Source: Dactylonectria macrodidyma (lineage: Eukaryota > Ascomycota > Sordariomycetes > Hypocreales > Nectriaceae). From it: a stretch of 64,000 nt of DNA. The position numbers were made by a program, and so were the translations under genes. Below, in pieces: positions 10,710 to 21,682 of this stretch. Numbering within the stretch: position 1 is the first letter of the stretch; every line of letters begins with the position of its first letter. The stretch is taken from assembly GCA_020744425.1 (NCBI GenBank), contig JAGMUV010000007.1, positions 2,046,001-2,110,000 of the forward strand. Direction: 5' to 3'. The notes under the pieces are model-generated. The model was not told the DNA's origin. It worked only from the letters and a program-made list of their open reading frames with translations, and did no database searches.

Positions 10710-13035
10710 TTACGGCTTCTCAGAGGGGTGCTCGAACTTGATGGGATGAACCAGCACTCCCCGCATGCAAAGTCGACCGCTGCTTGTCGCGTCTAGCTCC
10801 TCTGCCTTGCCACCTCTCTCGTGGCCCTCGTTGGCGCGTCCGCCATGCTTTCCACGGCCGTCCATTTGCGCGTAGCCCAACCACCGACGCCAAATGAGAC
10901 CGGCAAACTCGCTGTTGAAGTACCAGCTGGTACCCTTGTGGTTGTGCTCGTTGAGCTGGTCGAAGGGGCTGCCGGGACCAGACGTCGAGTGGTCGCGACC
11001 GGCGTTGAAGGCGGCGTCGATTTCGCTAAAGGGATACCAGGCACGATCGAGGTACACCGGATGGGGAGCAAATACACCCTTCATTCCGTGGTGGAGAGCA
11101 ACCGTGGGGGGGAACATCTCTGAGAAAGCCGTGTGGTGGAATCGCCACACCTCCTCGTGCATGGCCATGAGTAGGCGGCGACTAAGACGCGAAGCTGTGA
11201 TAATGGCACAGCGACGGGGGGGAGGGGTCTTGTAGCCCGTGGCGTCATCGGAAAAGACCCAGCCAGACTGCTCGGTATCGAAGAGTGGGTTGAGGGTGAT
11301 AAGGTCGGCTTCCTCACCGACACCGCACTTAGATCGATCCGTGTCCACACTGCAAGAGGCGGGCATCATGGTCTGGCCCCACTCGTCGTGTCGCAGTTGT
11401 GCCTTGCCGTCGAATGATAGGGGACCAAACACAGGGGCGCGGCCAGAGGCTATCGTGTCCTTCTGGACAGCGCTGGTGAAGTTCTCCCAAGAGCCATGGT
11501 ATGCCGGGATGTAATAACGCGCGCTGCGCTCCCAGAGAAGGGTTCGGGGCTGCTCAGCTGCCCACTTGCCAAGACGGTCGAAAAACTCGTAGTAGCTACC
11601 GAGATAACGCATATCCATCTCCCAGTTCCAGAAGTGCTCGTACTCGGGGTGCTGTAGAGCGAAGACCTGAAGAGGGAAATGAGCACTGCGATAGATGCCG
11701 TGGATATCGGCACCGCTGGGATTTTCGATGGTCTCTCCAAATCGTCCGGGGTACATGAGCCTCATCTGAGGTTCGCTCCAGAGCGAAACCAGACCACGGA
11801 ACTCGGCGGGAACGTTGTCGTTGATGATTCGCTGGACGGTCCATTTGTCGGACCAGATGGGTTCATCGACATTGCGGACCTGCATCAGGAAGTGAACCTG
11901 GTACTCGCCACCAGACCTGAGGGAGAGCTCGTTGATGAGGGCGCGGAAGTTGAGCACAGCCAGTTCCGTCCACTTGAAGCCGGTGTAGGTACGGATGACA
12001 ACAGCGATGCGGCCCATTTTGCCCTTAGTCGTCTGGAGCTCGCCAGTCGAGGAATCGATCTCGAGGAAACGGTGCTTGTTGGCATGGTAACAGGCATCCT
12101 GAGCTTCCGCCCAGTTCACCTCGGTGTAGTCGATCTTGCCAGTTTCGGCCCAGATCGTCTCGCTTCCGACACTCTCAGTGTCAAGGCCAGTATCCAGTCC
12201 ACCATGGGCTCTGCTGTAGCCCAAACCATAAGGTCCGTAGCGGCCGAATCGATCAAAGCAAATATCATCTCTGAGGCCTAGCAGCTTGTAAGAACCCATA
12301 CCGGGGTCAGGCATGTGCTGAGGAACACCGTTATAGGCATACAAGTCCGGAGCAGGGACGGTCTTCTTGGCGTCGAGATAACATTTCTTAGTGTCAGACG
12401 ACTCCTTGTAGGGGCTGTAGCGCTGGGGCTTGGGCACATGGTCACTCATGGCAGGAGAGGGGAGGGGAGCCTTGTCAGTGGTGTTCGGATATTCAGGCTG
12501 CAGGTTGGCCTTGCTGACAATGGTTCGGAGACCATGGAAGTATCCATCCAGGCTGGAGCTTGGTTAGCGATGTTTGGATCTGGTGGGATATTGGGGCTAC
12601 AAACTGAGGGAACTTGAGCCATGGCATTTTCTGGAGTTGTTCGAGAGCTTCCTTCCTCTCATCTTTGGTAACGTACTCGTCTTCAGGGACGGTCTCGAGT
12701 TTTCCATCACCATCCATGTCGCCCGTGAGCATGACAACGGTCTCGCCGTTGGAATTCACAGCCGTAAAGGTCGCGACAGGTAGCTGGGTTCTTGAGCCCT
12801 TTGATAGGTAGCTGCCAACATCGTATCCGGAATTCCTGGACTTGATGAAGAACAAAGTCACTAGGAAGCCGACGGCGAGGAGCCAGGTAAACACCCTACG
12901 GTAGTGGCAGTGGCCGAGTAGGGAGCGCATGCGAAGCCGGGGCTTCTTCGTCTTTTCCGACATGATTGAATAAGGAAGCAAAGGGTCGATCTTCCGGCCG
13001 ATGGGAACACGCGAGTTTGAATTGCGGGCGGCCAT
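10710..13035 (-). CDS. DUF3405 type II membrane protein, glycosyltransferase-like
   Basis: Two exons (13035-12605 and 12558-10710) joined over a 46-nt intron (GTTTGT donor, GCTAAC branch) give 759 aa. A basic cytosolic tail precedes one membrane segment at about residues 48-64 (VFTWLLAVGFLVTLFFI), giving a type II topology typical of Golgi enzymes. The lumenal part matches the fungal DUF3405 family as I know it: the core GRIAVVIRTYTGFKWTE, the HFLMQV strand, an EPQMRLMYPGRF segment, and NWEMDMRYLGSYYEF with an acidic D-x-x-type site that may bind a metal or nucleotide sugar. The family is thought to be glycosyltransferase-like, but substrates are unproven. A DMDGDGKLE motif at residues 106-114 in the stem resembles a calcium-binding loop. 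I took the ATG at 13035; an in-frame codon lies further up at 13113. The leader is pyrimidine-rich on the coding strand. Confidence 0.9.
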
Positions 13036-16000
13036 TGTGACTGAATGGCGCCGCTGCATCCTAGATGGGCAGGCCGATGAATGCACAGGGGTTGCTTCTG
13101 CCGGATTGTCCAAAATGCCGTGTTTTCTTGTGTGTAGGCTAAGTTACCTTGGAATTGGTGTCGTGTTTTCAGATGAAGATTTTAACCTAGGCGGAGGACA
13201 GAGCGAGCGTCGTTTGGGGGCCGGTCGTCATCGAGGAGCGAAGTCGAGGCGTGGAAGATCGGAGTTGGCGGATTCGACCGAAAGCAAATCAAAGTAACGA
13301 CTGGCAGTCGTCGAGACAACCTAGAAAGGCAACCGACGAAAGAAGGACCGGCGTGAGGCGGAACGGGAGGCTGAGATTACTACCTCGTCATCAGACGCAG
13401 GCAGTAAGTATGAGCTGGCGAGAGTTGGCGCGACGCGACGCAACCACAGGCAAGGCAAGGCGAAGCAAAGAAGCAGCGCGATGCCGGTCGAGTTCAAGAG
13501 ACGGCTGCGGGAGGAGGTTGAGCAGACCGAAGAGCGAATGTGCGTGGACGGGGGGGTTGAAAAGGAGGGGAGGGGAAGAGAAGAGAGGCGACCGAGAGGA
13601 TGGGGAGGGAAAAAAAAGAGAGGTGAGGCCAGGAGAAGCGAGGAGCAGGGGAATAGGGATTCTGGACAAGGGATTGGCATCCTGGGGGTGAGGGCCTGGC
13701 ACTGGGCGATAGGGGTGATGCGCCCCGCTACAGGGTCCGCTCAACGGGGGGAGTATGTACGAAGTACCTTACTGAAGGGGAGGGCCTAGGGGGGAAGGGG
13801 TAGGGTAGGGGGTTCCAGAACCGGTACGATTAGGGGTGGGTGGTGCACCGTGTAGACGTCTGAAGCCAACATGCGCACTGTACAGCACTGCACTGCAATT
13901 CCTGCACCAGTTCTGCACAGCGTCCAGCAAATAGTGGTTGGCGTTGCCAAAGCCACTCCGCGCCAGTTCTGGGAGGGAACCTACCACGAAGGCAGGCTGG
14001 CTGAGCTAATTGCTGTCTGACTGGCTGCTGGCAACACACTACAGTAGTTACAGTGCTTTCTTCTGGGCTGAGCAGGTCGGCTGAGGTAGGGTTGGACAGG
14101 CTGGGCTGGGCCGGGAGCGGGCTAGTTAGTAGTCGAGCCAGCACAGCTTTGTTTGCTGGGACTTTGGTGCTGAGTTGATGATTACAGACTGCGTAGTCAA
14201 GGACCTAGTGTGCTACGTGGTAGTACTTCGCCGACTCTTCGGGCCTTGGGACGTCTGCGGAAGGGAGCCCGTCCACTGCCGTTTGGGGGACTCAGGACAG
14301 GCCGGGGTTTGGAGGCGGCGAAGGCGGCGAAAGGCGAGAGAAGAGGTATGCACCCGACGTACTATGCTATGCAACGTAGAATCCCCCACTGGGACACTCA
14401 GCTGCCCGCCCTCGCCCTCGCGTACGGGACAGCGCCGGCAGAGGCAGGTAATGAGGCAGTTTCTGGGGACAGAACAGCACGCAAACGATACAACAAACAG
14501 CCAAAACCACCCCAGAAGCCCGACTGTGGACACTGAACACTGGCCTGGAACCCGCTCCTCCCCCTGGGCCGCTAATCCGCCAGCGTTATCCTCATTCCCT
14601 CGTTCCCTTCAAATTCCCTGGCGATGGAACGGCGCCGCATGGGGCCGTCTGTGACCAATCACGATGATACCATGGCGTTCTGGCACCGCCTCCGGCGTGT
14701 TGTACCAGGAACAAAGTACCAAAATGGCACAGTGCCAGGGCCAGTTAGCTGGCATCCAACGAGCAGCGACGAGTCTGAAGGTTTTGCTGGGATGATTGGA
14801 CAAGGGCATTTTTGGTGGCAAGGGGGGTGGCCGTCTAGTCCACGTTGATCTGACATGCTGGAGCCCGTCACCCGTCTAGCTTTGTGGCTTTGGGCGCCTG
14901 TTCTGGCTGGTTTTGCTGGTCGCTGGCTTCTCTATCAACTCTTTTCACTGGCAGTCCGGTAAGCAATGGCTCTCTCACGGGTGCTGGCTTCGAGCCTTGC
15001 AAGCCCTTCTTGCGCCATATCCTCGTCACATCCTTGAATAAAAAGGCGCTCGCCGGGGGTCCGTGGGCCCGTGGACCCGTAGTCAGAGACTCGGTTTTCT
15101 CCCTCTGGTCAAGGGCCCCTCTGGCTTGGCCTCTGGCACGAAGGAGGCTCCGTCAAGTGGTCGTCGCGGTCATGTTGGCACAGTCATGCTGGGGAAACTG
15201 AAGGCTTGCGTGTCCTGATCGGCGTATTACTATGGATAGATACATGGAGCAGAAGATCAGGAGCCGAGTTTGTTGCAGCTTGGTACACCCACAAGCCAGT
15301 GAGAGAGAGAGTCGCTGGATCCATCGCCACATTCAGCTCCTTAGCGGCGACGGGTGGGGGGCGGCGAGGGGGCGAGGGGAACGCCTTGGGGCTACTGCAG
15401 TACAAGGCACAACAACTGTGCGATGCTATTGTACGTAGTAGTGTTATGCGTACGGGCTTGTTCGTGTGTCTCCACGATATCGATGTCTTCGACTAGGCGA
15501 CGTGCGACAGTGCAGTTCGTACAGTTCAGCAACGTCAACCGAGGATGGAAGCACGCCCTTGACAGTCCACAGTCCAAGGCCGCGTTGGGATGGACGAATG
15601 TCTGTTTGGCGCGACCCTCCCCCTTGGAGGTTCCCTTTGATGCTGTTCCCTTGGATTTGGAGACACACCCCCTTTTGGATTGGAGGCACACGGCGAGCCC
15701 GCAGATAACGGACACCCCCCTCCCTTCATTGCCAGCCACGAATGAGAGGCGAAGAGTTTTGGACAGAGGACGGCAAAGCAGCATCAGCCCTGGGGACCCC
15801 ATGCCGAACGGACACCCCAGCAGGACGTCTCCCGCCACGCGTCGACCGTGTCTCATCCTGCTTCCCGCTGCCTGTCCTGTGACGCGGATGCTGCTGGCGC
15901 ACTGGAGCCGATGCTGGGCGTTGATGCTGGGGCGATATTTTTCGAGGGGACGGCTTAATTAGGGGACGGCTTGATGGGGGCCTGTGCTTTCGGTGGTGCT

Positions 16001-16212
16001 CCCGTCCCTGCAGCGTTGTCCGTCGCAACTACTGTAGCGCGTTTGCTGACATGCAATCTCGGGTCTGGGATAATATCCTCACCGAAGTCACGCTTGACCA
16101 CATTGTTGATGAAAGAGATAGGATAGGACCCATTGGAGAAGGGACAAAACCCTACTTCCCTTTCCCGCCTAGTTTCAGCCGTTGGCTCTAATCCAACTAC
16201 CGGCCTAGTTCC

Positions 16213-17021
16213 CTAGTCGGTCGCCCAGTGCAAGTGCAATCGTCCTGTATTTTCCCGTCCCTGGCCTTTCTTCAGCCCCCTCAGAACCCCCAAGATGCAA
16301 GCAAAAGTCTCACACTGCAACCGGTGACGCTTCACGCCGGGAATGGCGTCTCGCACCTCTTCGTCATCGCCGCTATCCGTGTGGCTCCCCCAGGAGTCCA
16401 GTTCGTCAGGCCGAGAGACAGACCTCACGAACTCCGACATTGATAACCATCACCACATTGCTCGCCGTCGACAGCAGAGGGAACCTGGCACAGTGAGATT
16501 GCCAAGGGGCCCGCTCTCTCCCACTGACACGAAACTTGACAGGGGCAAAGGGGTGCCAGCCGGCGGGTCCATGTAATCGCCAGACGGTTTCCGGGTGAGG
16601 GTCGTGGACCTCGTCGAATCGTCACTGAGGTCATAAATCACGAGTCCAAGACCAACGTTGTCGTCTAGGTAGAATACGATACCTGCCTGATCCAGCTTCC
16701 AGCTTTAGAGTCAGTTATCTTGTTTGGGATGGACCAGGCCTGGTGGTTTGGCCGTGGGCATCCCCAATCGGCCGCTTTCCCAACCACCTCTGGCAGGGCA
16801 GAGACCGTCTTTTCGGCGTATCTGTCGTCTAGCCCTCGTAATCCTGATGCCCAAACGTCCACCCGTCCCGTGTTTTGCTGGGTGTAACTCAACCTACTTG
16901 CGACTCCATCCTTGTTGTTCGAGATGTTCCCCCAATCCTCGTCATCCTCGCCATCCTCGTCATCCTCGCCATCCTCGTCATCCTCGTCACCCTCGTCGTC
17001 GCTGTCAATGCTGTCCAGCAT
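16213..17021 (-). other. Cluster of three coding-like frames, unassembled
   Basis: Three consecutive - strand frames look more protein-like than their surroundings. The first (17021-16665, 118 codons) starts MLDSIDSDDEGDEDDEDG and has an Asp/Glu repeat. The second is open from about 16695 to 16450 and includes GIVFYLDDNVGLGLVIYD and later a Pro/Ser-rich stretch. The third (16440-16213) starts MSEFVRSVSRPDELDSW. I found no intron set that joins them in frame. They may be an orphan gene with misplaced introns, a degraded gene, or chance plus low-complexity repeat. No family recognised. Confidence 0.2.
16935..17005. repeat. Tandem repeat, CCTCGTCAT/CCTCGCCAT units
   Basis: About seven imperfect 9-bp units alternate CATCCTCGT and CATCCTCGC, so the higher-order unit is 18 bp. 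On the - strand it encodes an Asp/Glu-Asp-Gly acidic repeat; on the + strand it encodes Arg-His-Pro repeats. Confidence 0.9.
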
Positions 17022-18589
17022 ACTCCATAGAAGCCTCTGTCATGACTGCCATAGTTGCAGGCGCATTCCTACCGATTTTATCTGACGGTCCGTCTCGCAC
17101 TGGGACGCGGATTTGCTGGCTCTCTGGCGGCTCTGGCTCTCTTAGCGGATTGTCCGATGGGGCTTCATTTCCTTACCGATCATCGTCTGTCCAGGGGTCC
17201 TAGCTCGAATCCAAAGCTAGACACAGGTGCGGGCGCCAATTCATCAGGGCCTTTCACCTGGAATCAGGGCCTTAACCTGGATTCGATTAATCTCCATGTT
17301 GGGGGCAGCTCCAGTGTCATTTTGATGGAGCGGGTCCCGCGGCAACGCCAAATGCCTGTTTCCACCTTTTATCACACACTGGGTTCTACATAGTACTTAG
17401 CCTGGCATTGGCATGCCGTTTTTCTTTGCTGAGGAGATGCTCGGACATGCTTGCGTGCCCAGCAATCTCCATCTCATTCCCTCGAGATTCCCGGCATGAC
17501 TTTTCCGATCCCGCTCCAATCCTACCCCATCAACCCATGCGGGCCATCCCACGCAACCCAAGGTACCATTATCCTATCACCTACATAGTATAATCCCGTC
17601 ATTGCGTGCGTTGCTGCACTCTAGTTCGTCGTCTTGCTGCATGGCACTTCGTACTTCGTATAGTAGACTACCTTACTGTCCACCACCAAAGGTCACAGTG
17701 CAGAAAACCCACCCGTCTCAATAAGCGGTCTCTACAATACTGCTCTACTGCTCATTCTTTCGGCAGTCGGCAGCTCGGCGAGGTAACCAGTGGCTAGGTC
17801 TCGCATCATCATGGTCCAGCCTGTCATGTTTGTTTTGGCGGCGGTGGCGAGGCGGCCTTCTTCTGGCTCTTTGGAGCCGGCAACATCTTTATTTAGCAAC
17901 ACCCACACAAGGCATCGCTGATTCTACCCACCCCGCCACCACTGCTTTGTCCACTGTTTTTGCCCACTCTTTTCTTGCCCACTGTTTCTCACTGCTTCGC
18001 TCGTGTTCTCGGCCTAAGCTTTGCCTATTATACAGTGTAAAATGCAAGTGCAGCATGCACAGTCCTTTAGCCTGGCCAGCCCACAGCGTCCCGCGAGGCT
18101 CTGCACGCCACCAAGATCTATTTGTACTGTAGCCTCAAAAGCTTGTACTGTCCTGGTGCTACGTAGTATGAGGCGAGATGGAGACGGGTGGAAGGCATGG
18201 CGCCTGTCATCCGGAGCACCGGTGATGGATCAGTGATTGAGCATTCGTTTTCTTGCCATCGACTCGCATTTCTAATAATAAGGGACTTGGGGATGGATCC
18301 TTGTGCTCCACTAACCTCAAACAGGACGCATTTAATGCCCGATAGCGGGAGTCCGGGTTTCCCATTGGCATGTTCGAGGCACGCGACTATCATGATATTG
18401 AAACAGCGATGCCCTTAACACGAAAGGTTGTAGACACGAAACAAGCAAAGAAGCCACATTCCAACACGAGGAATCTCTGTTGACATGCCTGTTTTGACCT
18501 TCTTCCACTCGGTAGCTACGTTGCAATTAGTTGTTCCCTTGGCCCATCTCCCTTCGTGTTGCCAGCCGAACCGCTGGGTCCATTTCTCA

Positions 18590-20742
18590 TCAGACCGTCT
18601 CGCTCCTGATGTCTTGCTCTCCGTCCCTTGAACGGCCTGTCTCTTTCTCCTGGTCGCCTCCGGCTTCGAGATACACCCTTGCCACCTCCGTTGGCGGTGT
18701 CTCCCCCTCACACTGCTGCTCCTCTTGGGCTCGCTTCGCCTGTTCTCGAAGCTCCAGCTTGGCCTCCGTACTCTCTCGCCATCCCTTCCCCCATCGGACG
18801 ACGGCCATGGTGAACAGCCCGGAGGCAACTAAATAGGCGGCCGATATGGTGGAGAACCAGCCGAGCCCGATAGTCTCTATGGCTGGGAGGACGACGGCCG
18901 ATGCCACACAGCCCATCAAGTAGCGGACGAAGAAGTTGGTTGCCGCCACCTCGGCGCCCTGTCCCGGCATGACGTCGATCACGTACGTGTTGTAGGACGG
19001 GAAGCAGAACAGCTGCGCGACGCCCTGCACGAACATGGCGATGACGGGCACAGGGATCCCTCCGACGCCCCGATCTACTGTCCAGCCGTACACGAGCATG
19101 CTGCCCGGCATGACGACGCCCATGAACGGCACCGCCGAGCGGAGCCTGTCCTCCGGGATCCGCACTCCGCCGCGCTTCTTGATCCACCGCTTCACCGTGT
19201 AGTCGGCCCAGTGGCCGCCCATCAGCGTCCCGAGCAGGTATCCAAACCCGGGCGCCAAGTAGAAGAGGCCTGACAACAGCGGCGTTTCGAGGTGGAATCG
19301 TGGGTTGAGCACGTATCGGATCGGTGTCAGGAGGCTGTACATGTTCCATGTCAGGGACGCACTGCCCCCAGCAACCATGACAATGTTCCAGTACCGGAAG
19401 AGCAGCAAGACACGCATGGGACTGATCATCTTCAGTATTGCCTTGGTCTTGTCCCGCCGTGAGTATCCTTCGAGATCTGTAATCTTCTTGTGGTGTGCCG
19501 TCTCAATCACTACGAAGTAGAGACCCAACAATCCCACGCCTGCTAGCGCTGTCTGAAGCCAGAAGATGGCCCTCCAAGACGTGTATGTCACAATGATGCC
19601 CCCCAAGAACGGCCCAAACGCGGGTCCAACCAGTGTTCCAGTTAGAAACCATCCCATGGCTGTACCGCGCTCTGTCGGTCTATATATGTCGCTGATACCT
19701 TGTTAGTGGTGGCTGATCCTTGTCTGAATGTAATCTATCAGGACATTGGACCCAAGCCCTCTCCAAACCGGGTTGACGACCATGTTCAGATTGATTCCAC
19801 AAAGTGAACATGGTCCTCACTCCATATAAGTCACATTCCATGTCAATGCTCTGTTGATGTATCGGCCCACTTGGATAGCAAACCCAACACAGCATTTGAA
19901 TTGCACGGTATGAATACGTCTTCGTAAGGACAAAAGCCAAATAAGTAAATATACACTCACCCAATACAAGCAGGTCCAATGAGAATAGGCGTTGCACCCC
20001 CGAAGGCCGAAGCCGCTCTGAAAAAGATGAACGAGGCAAGATCCGGAGCGAGTGCACTCGCAAGACTGAGCGCGAAAAACATGACAGCCGATATGAGAGC
20101 GACCTAAACAGTGGATCAATTGAGTTAGCAATCTTATTCATTCTTCATGAAACTCTCTTATCAAATAGATCATCTTCAAACATCAACACTAACCCTTCGC
20201 CACCTACAAGACAACACCGGCAAGCGTGACAGAAGTCTTCCAAGCAAGAGAGACGAAAGAGACTAGGAAGCATTTGAAGGTTGTTGGCTTACTGGTCTTC
20301 TCCCAAACACCTGGCTCATCGGCCCCCACACCACGGGCGATATGGCCATGACAACCATGTATGCGGCGTTGCTCACATTGATGACACTACCAGTCGTGTT
20401 ATACGTGGCCGCCACCTCGGGCGTAGCCGCGAGTACTGACGTGCTCGAGATGGGGGAGAGCAAGGCCATAAACGACAGAACCGTCACGATAGCCGTCTTG
20501 CGGCCTCGCGATAGCCGCTCGTATATCTCGTCGCCCGCCTGGTAGTACAGATCGTCCCGGCCTGGCGGCGGCGCCGACGACGGAGGCGGTTCCAATGCAT
20601 CTGGACCTGAGATGTGGGACGTTGCGCGGTCGATGTCGTCTAGAGTTGCCATGCGGCCGATGCGGTCTGAGGTGGACCTCGCAGTGCTCGACGACGACGA
20701 GGAGCGGCGACCCTCCGAAGGGGATTCGTTGGTCGTCTTCAT
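18590..20742 (-). CDS. MFS transporter, 12-TM drug:H+ antiporter type
   Basis: Three exons (20742-20293, 20103-19961, 19691-18590) give 564 aa. Introns are 189 and 269 nt with GTAAGC and GTGAGT donors, and frame is kept at both joins. The N-terminal 70 residues are a Ser-rich cytosolic tail. The first membrane helix begins near TAIVTVLSFMALLSPISS, motif A appears as the split GRRP/V, and the third exon starts with GDIYRPTERGTAMGWFLTG, a motif C region (GPAFGPFLGG). This pattern fits fungal DHA1-type exporters of drugs, polyamines or metabolites at the plasma membrane. The substrate is unknown. Intron 1 could hide a very small extra exon, but the direct join already restores a normal motif A. 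There is no neighbouring biosynthetic gene. The start at 20742 was chosen for context; an in-frame codon exists at 20820. Confidence 0.92.
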
Positions 20743-21682
20743 GGTGATTGTTGGCTCATGAGATGAGCAACACTTACTGTATAGATCACTTCTTCTTCGA
20801 AAGAAGGTTGTTAGTCTCAACCAGACCTATTCTTGCCATTTCACTTGGGTAAAAAAAAGTGTGCAACAATCGTAGACGTTGTCATGACTTAAAAGAGATG
20901 GGGAGGAATCAAGTTCACCACCCTCCTAGAAGAGGAGATCCGACCTCTTTTGACCAAAGCACCACCCGCACTCCATCCTCCATACCCCAGCATCTCGTCC
21001 CCCCCCTAAGGATCTTCCTCGTCAAATCCTCCTCTTTGCATTGGCGCGATTTGCCCGCCGATACCCACCTCACTACTTGCCGCCTCCGCGCTATCGCCGA
21101 TGAGTGGATGTCCCCGACACCGGAACTTCGGAATGACGGGGGGAGCGAGGGAGTGAGGTTCCAGGCAGCCAATGCTTCCAATTGGAACTCTTCATTGTTG
21201 TCCGGTCTCGGTCATGCAAGCTTAAGTACTTGATTATGACTGTCGAGCTCAGCTTGTTGCCTGTGGGATAGTCTAGGTTGCTCTGGTGGAAGAAGAATTC
21301 CGCGGTGTTTCGGCGTCGGCGGCCGAGTCCCACTTTTTTCGGTCGGCGTGTGCCGGCAAGTTGCCGGCCTAGCATGTGTATCCAACCAGGGCTTACTGTG
21401 AGGCCGACTTAGGAGCTTTGAAATGACAGAACCAGCCTATTGAGTGACGATCTATTATGTTTCTATCGAAGACCGTGACTTTTCGGCCATTTTTAATATG
21501 TACGTAGGGTTCCAATGCCCGGACGCCTATGCCCTGTAAATGCACTAAAACGCAACACAATGCCATGCGATAATACAATGCTGATGCGCTACACAATCCC
21601 TCTAGGATTCAAAACAAGAACGCGATTCCATGATGGGTATAGATCCAAGAAAATTCACAGCTAACTCCACAGTGCTCTTGTC
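20743..21682. other. Intergenic between MFS and cdt1
   Basis: 940 bp containing the upstream region of the MFS gene and the 3' flank of cdt1, both on the - strand. Short frames near 20859-21375 are overlapping and unconvincing. No RNA gene or repeat seen. Confidence 0.6.

Larger units (their letters stand above)
13036..18589. other. Large gene-poor gap
   Basis: 5.5 kb without a gene I can confirm. The stretch 13480-13800 is purine-rich on the + strand, which means a CT-rich leader or promoter for the DUF3405 gene read on the - strand. Copies of short TAC-x-GTA palindromes occur near 13754, 15431, 17646 and 18159. The ORF cluster and tandem repeat at 16213-17021 are listed separately. Longer frames at 14175-14654 and 15354-15962 have arbitrary composition and I do not call them. 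Confidence 0.5.

Noticed and set aside
15354..15962. 202-codon + frame
   Set aside because: Arbitrary composition with Cys/Trp/Arg runs, and competing frames on both strands.
16620..16695. GIVFYLDDNVGLGLVIYD resembles the C-terminal strand of AIF-type oxidoreductases
   Set aside because: No other AIF segment (FAD or NAD site) is found nearby in any frame, so the similarity is probably chance.
17200..17220. CTCGAATCC string, a second tRNA-like B box
   Set aside because: The surrounding bases cannot form a T arm or cloverleaf.
20104..20292. Tiny extra exon inside MFS intron 1 (around GTGGCGAAGG)
   Set aside because: It does not keep frame, whereas the direct join gives a normal GRRPV motif.
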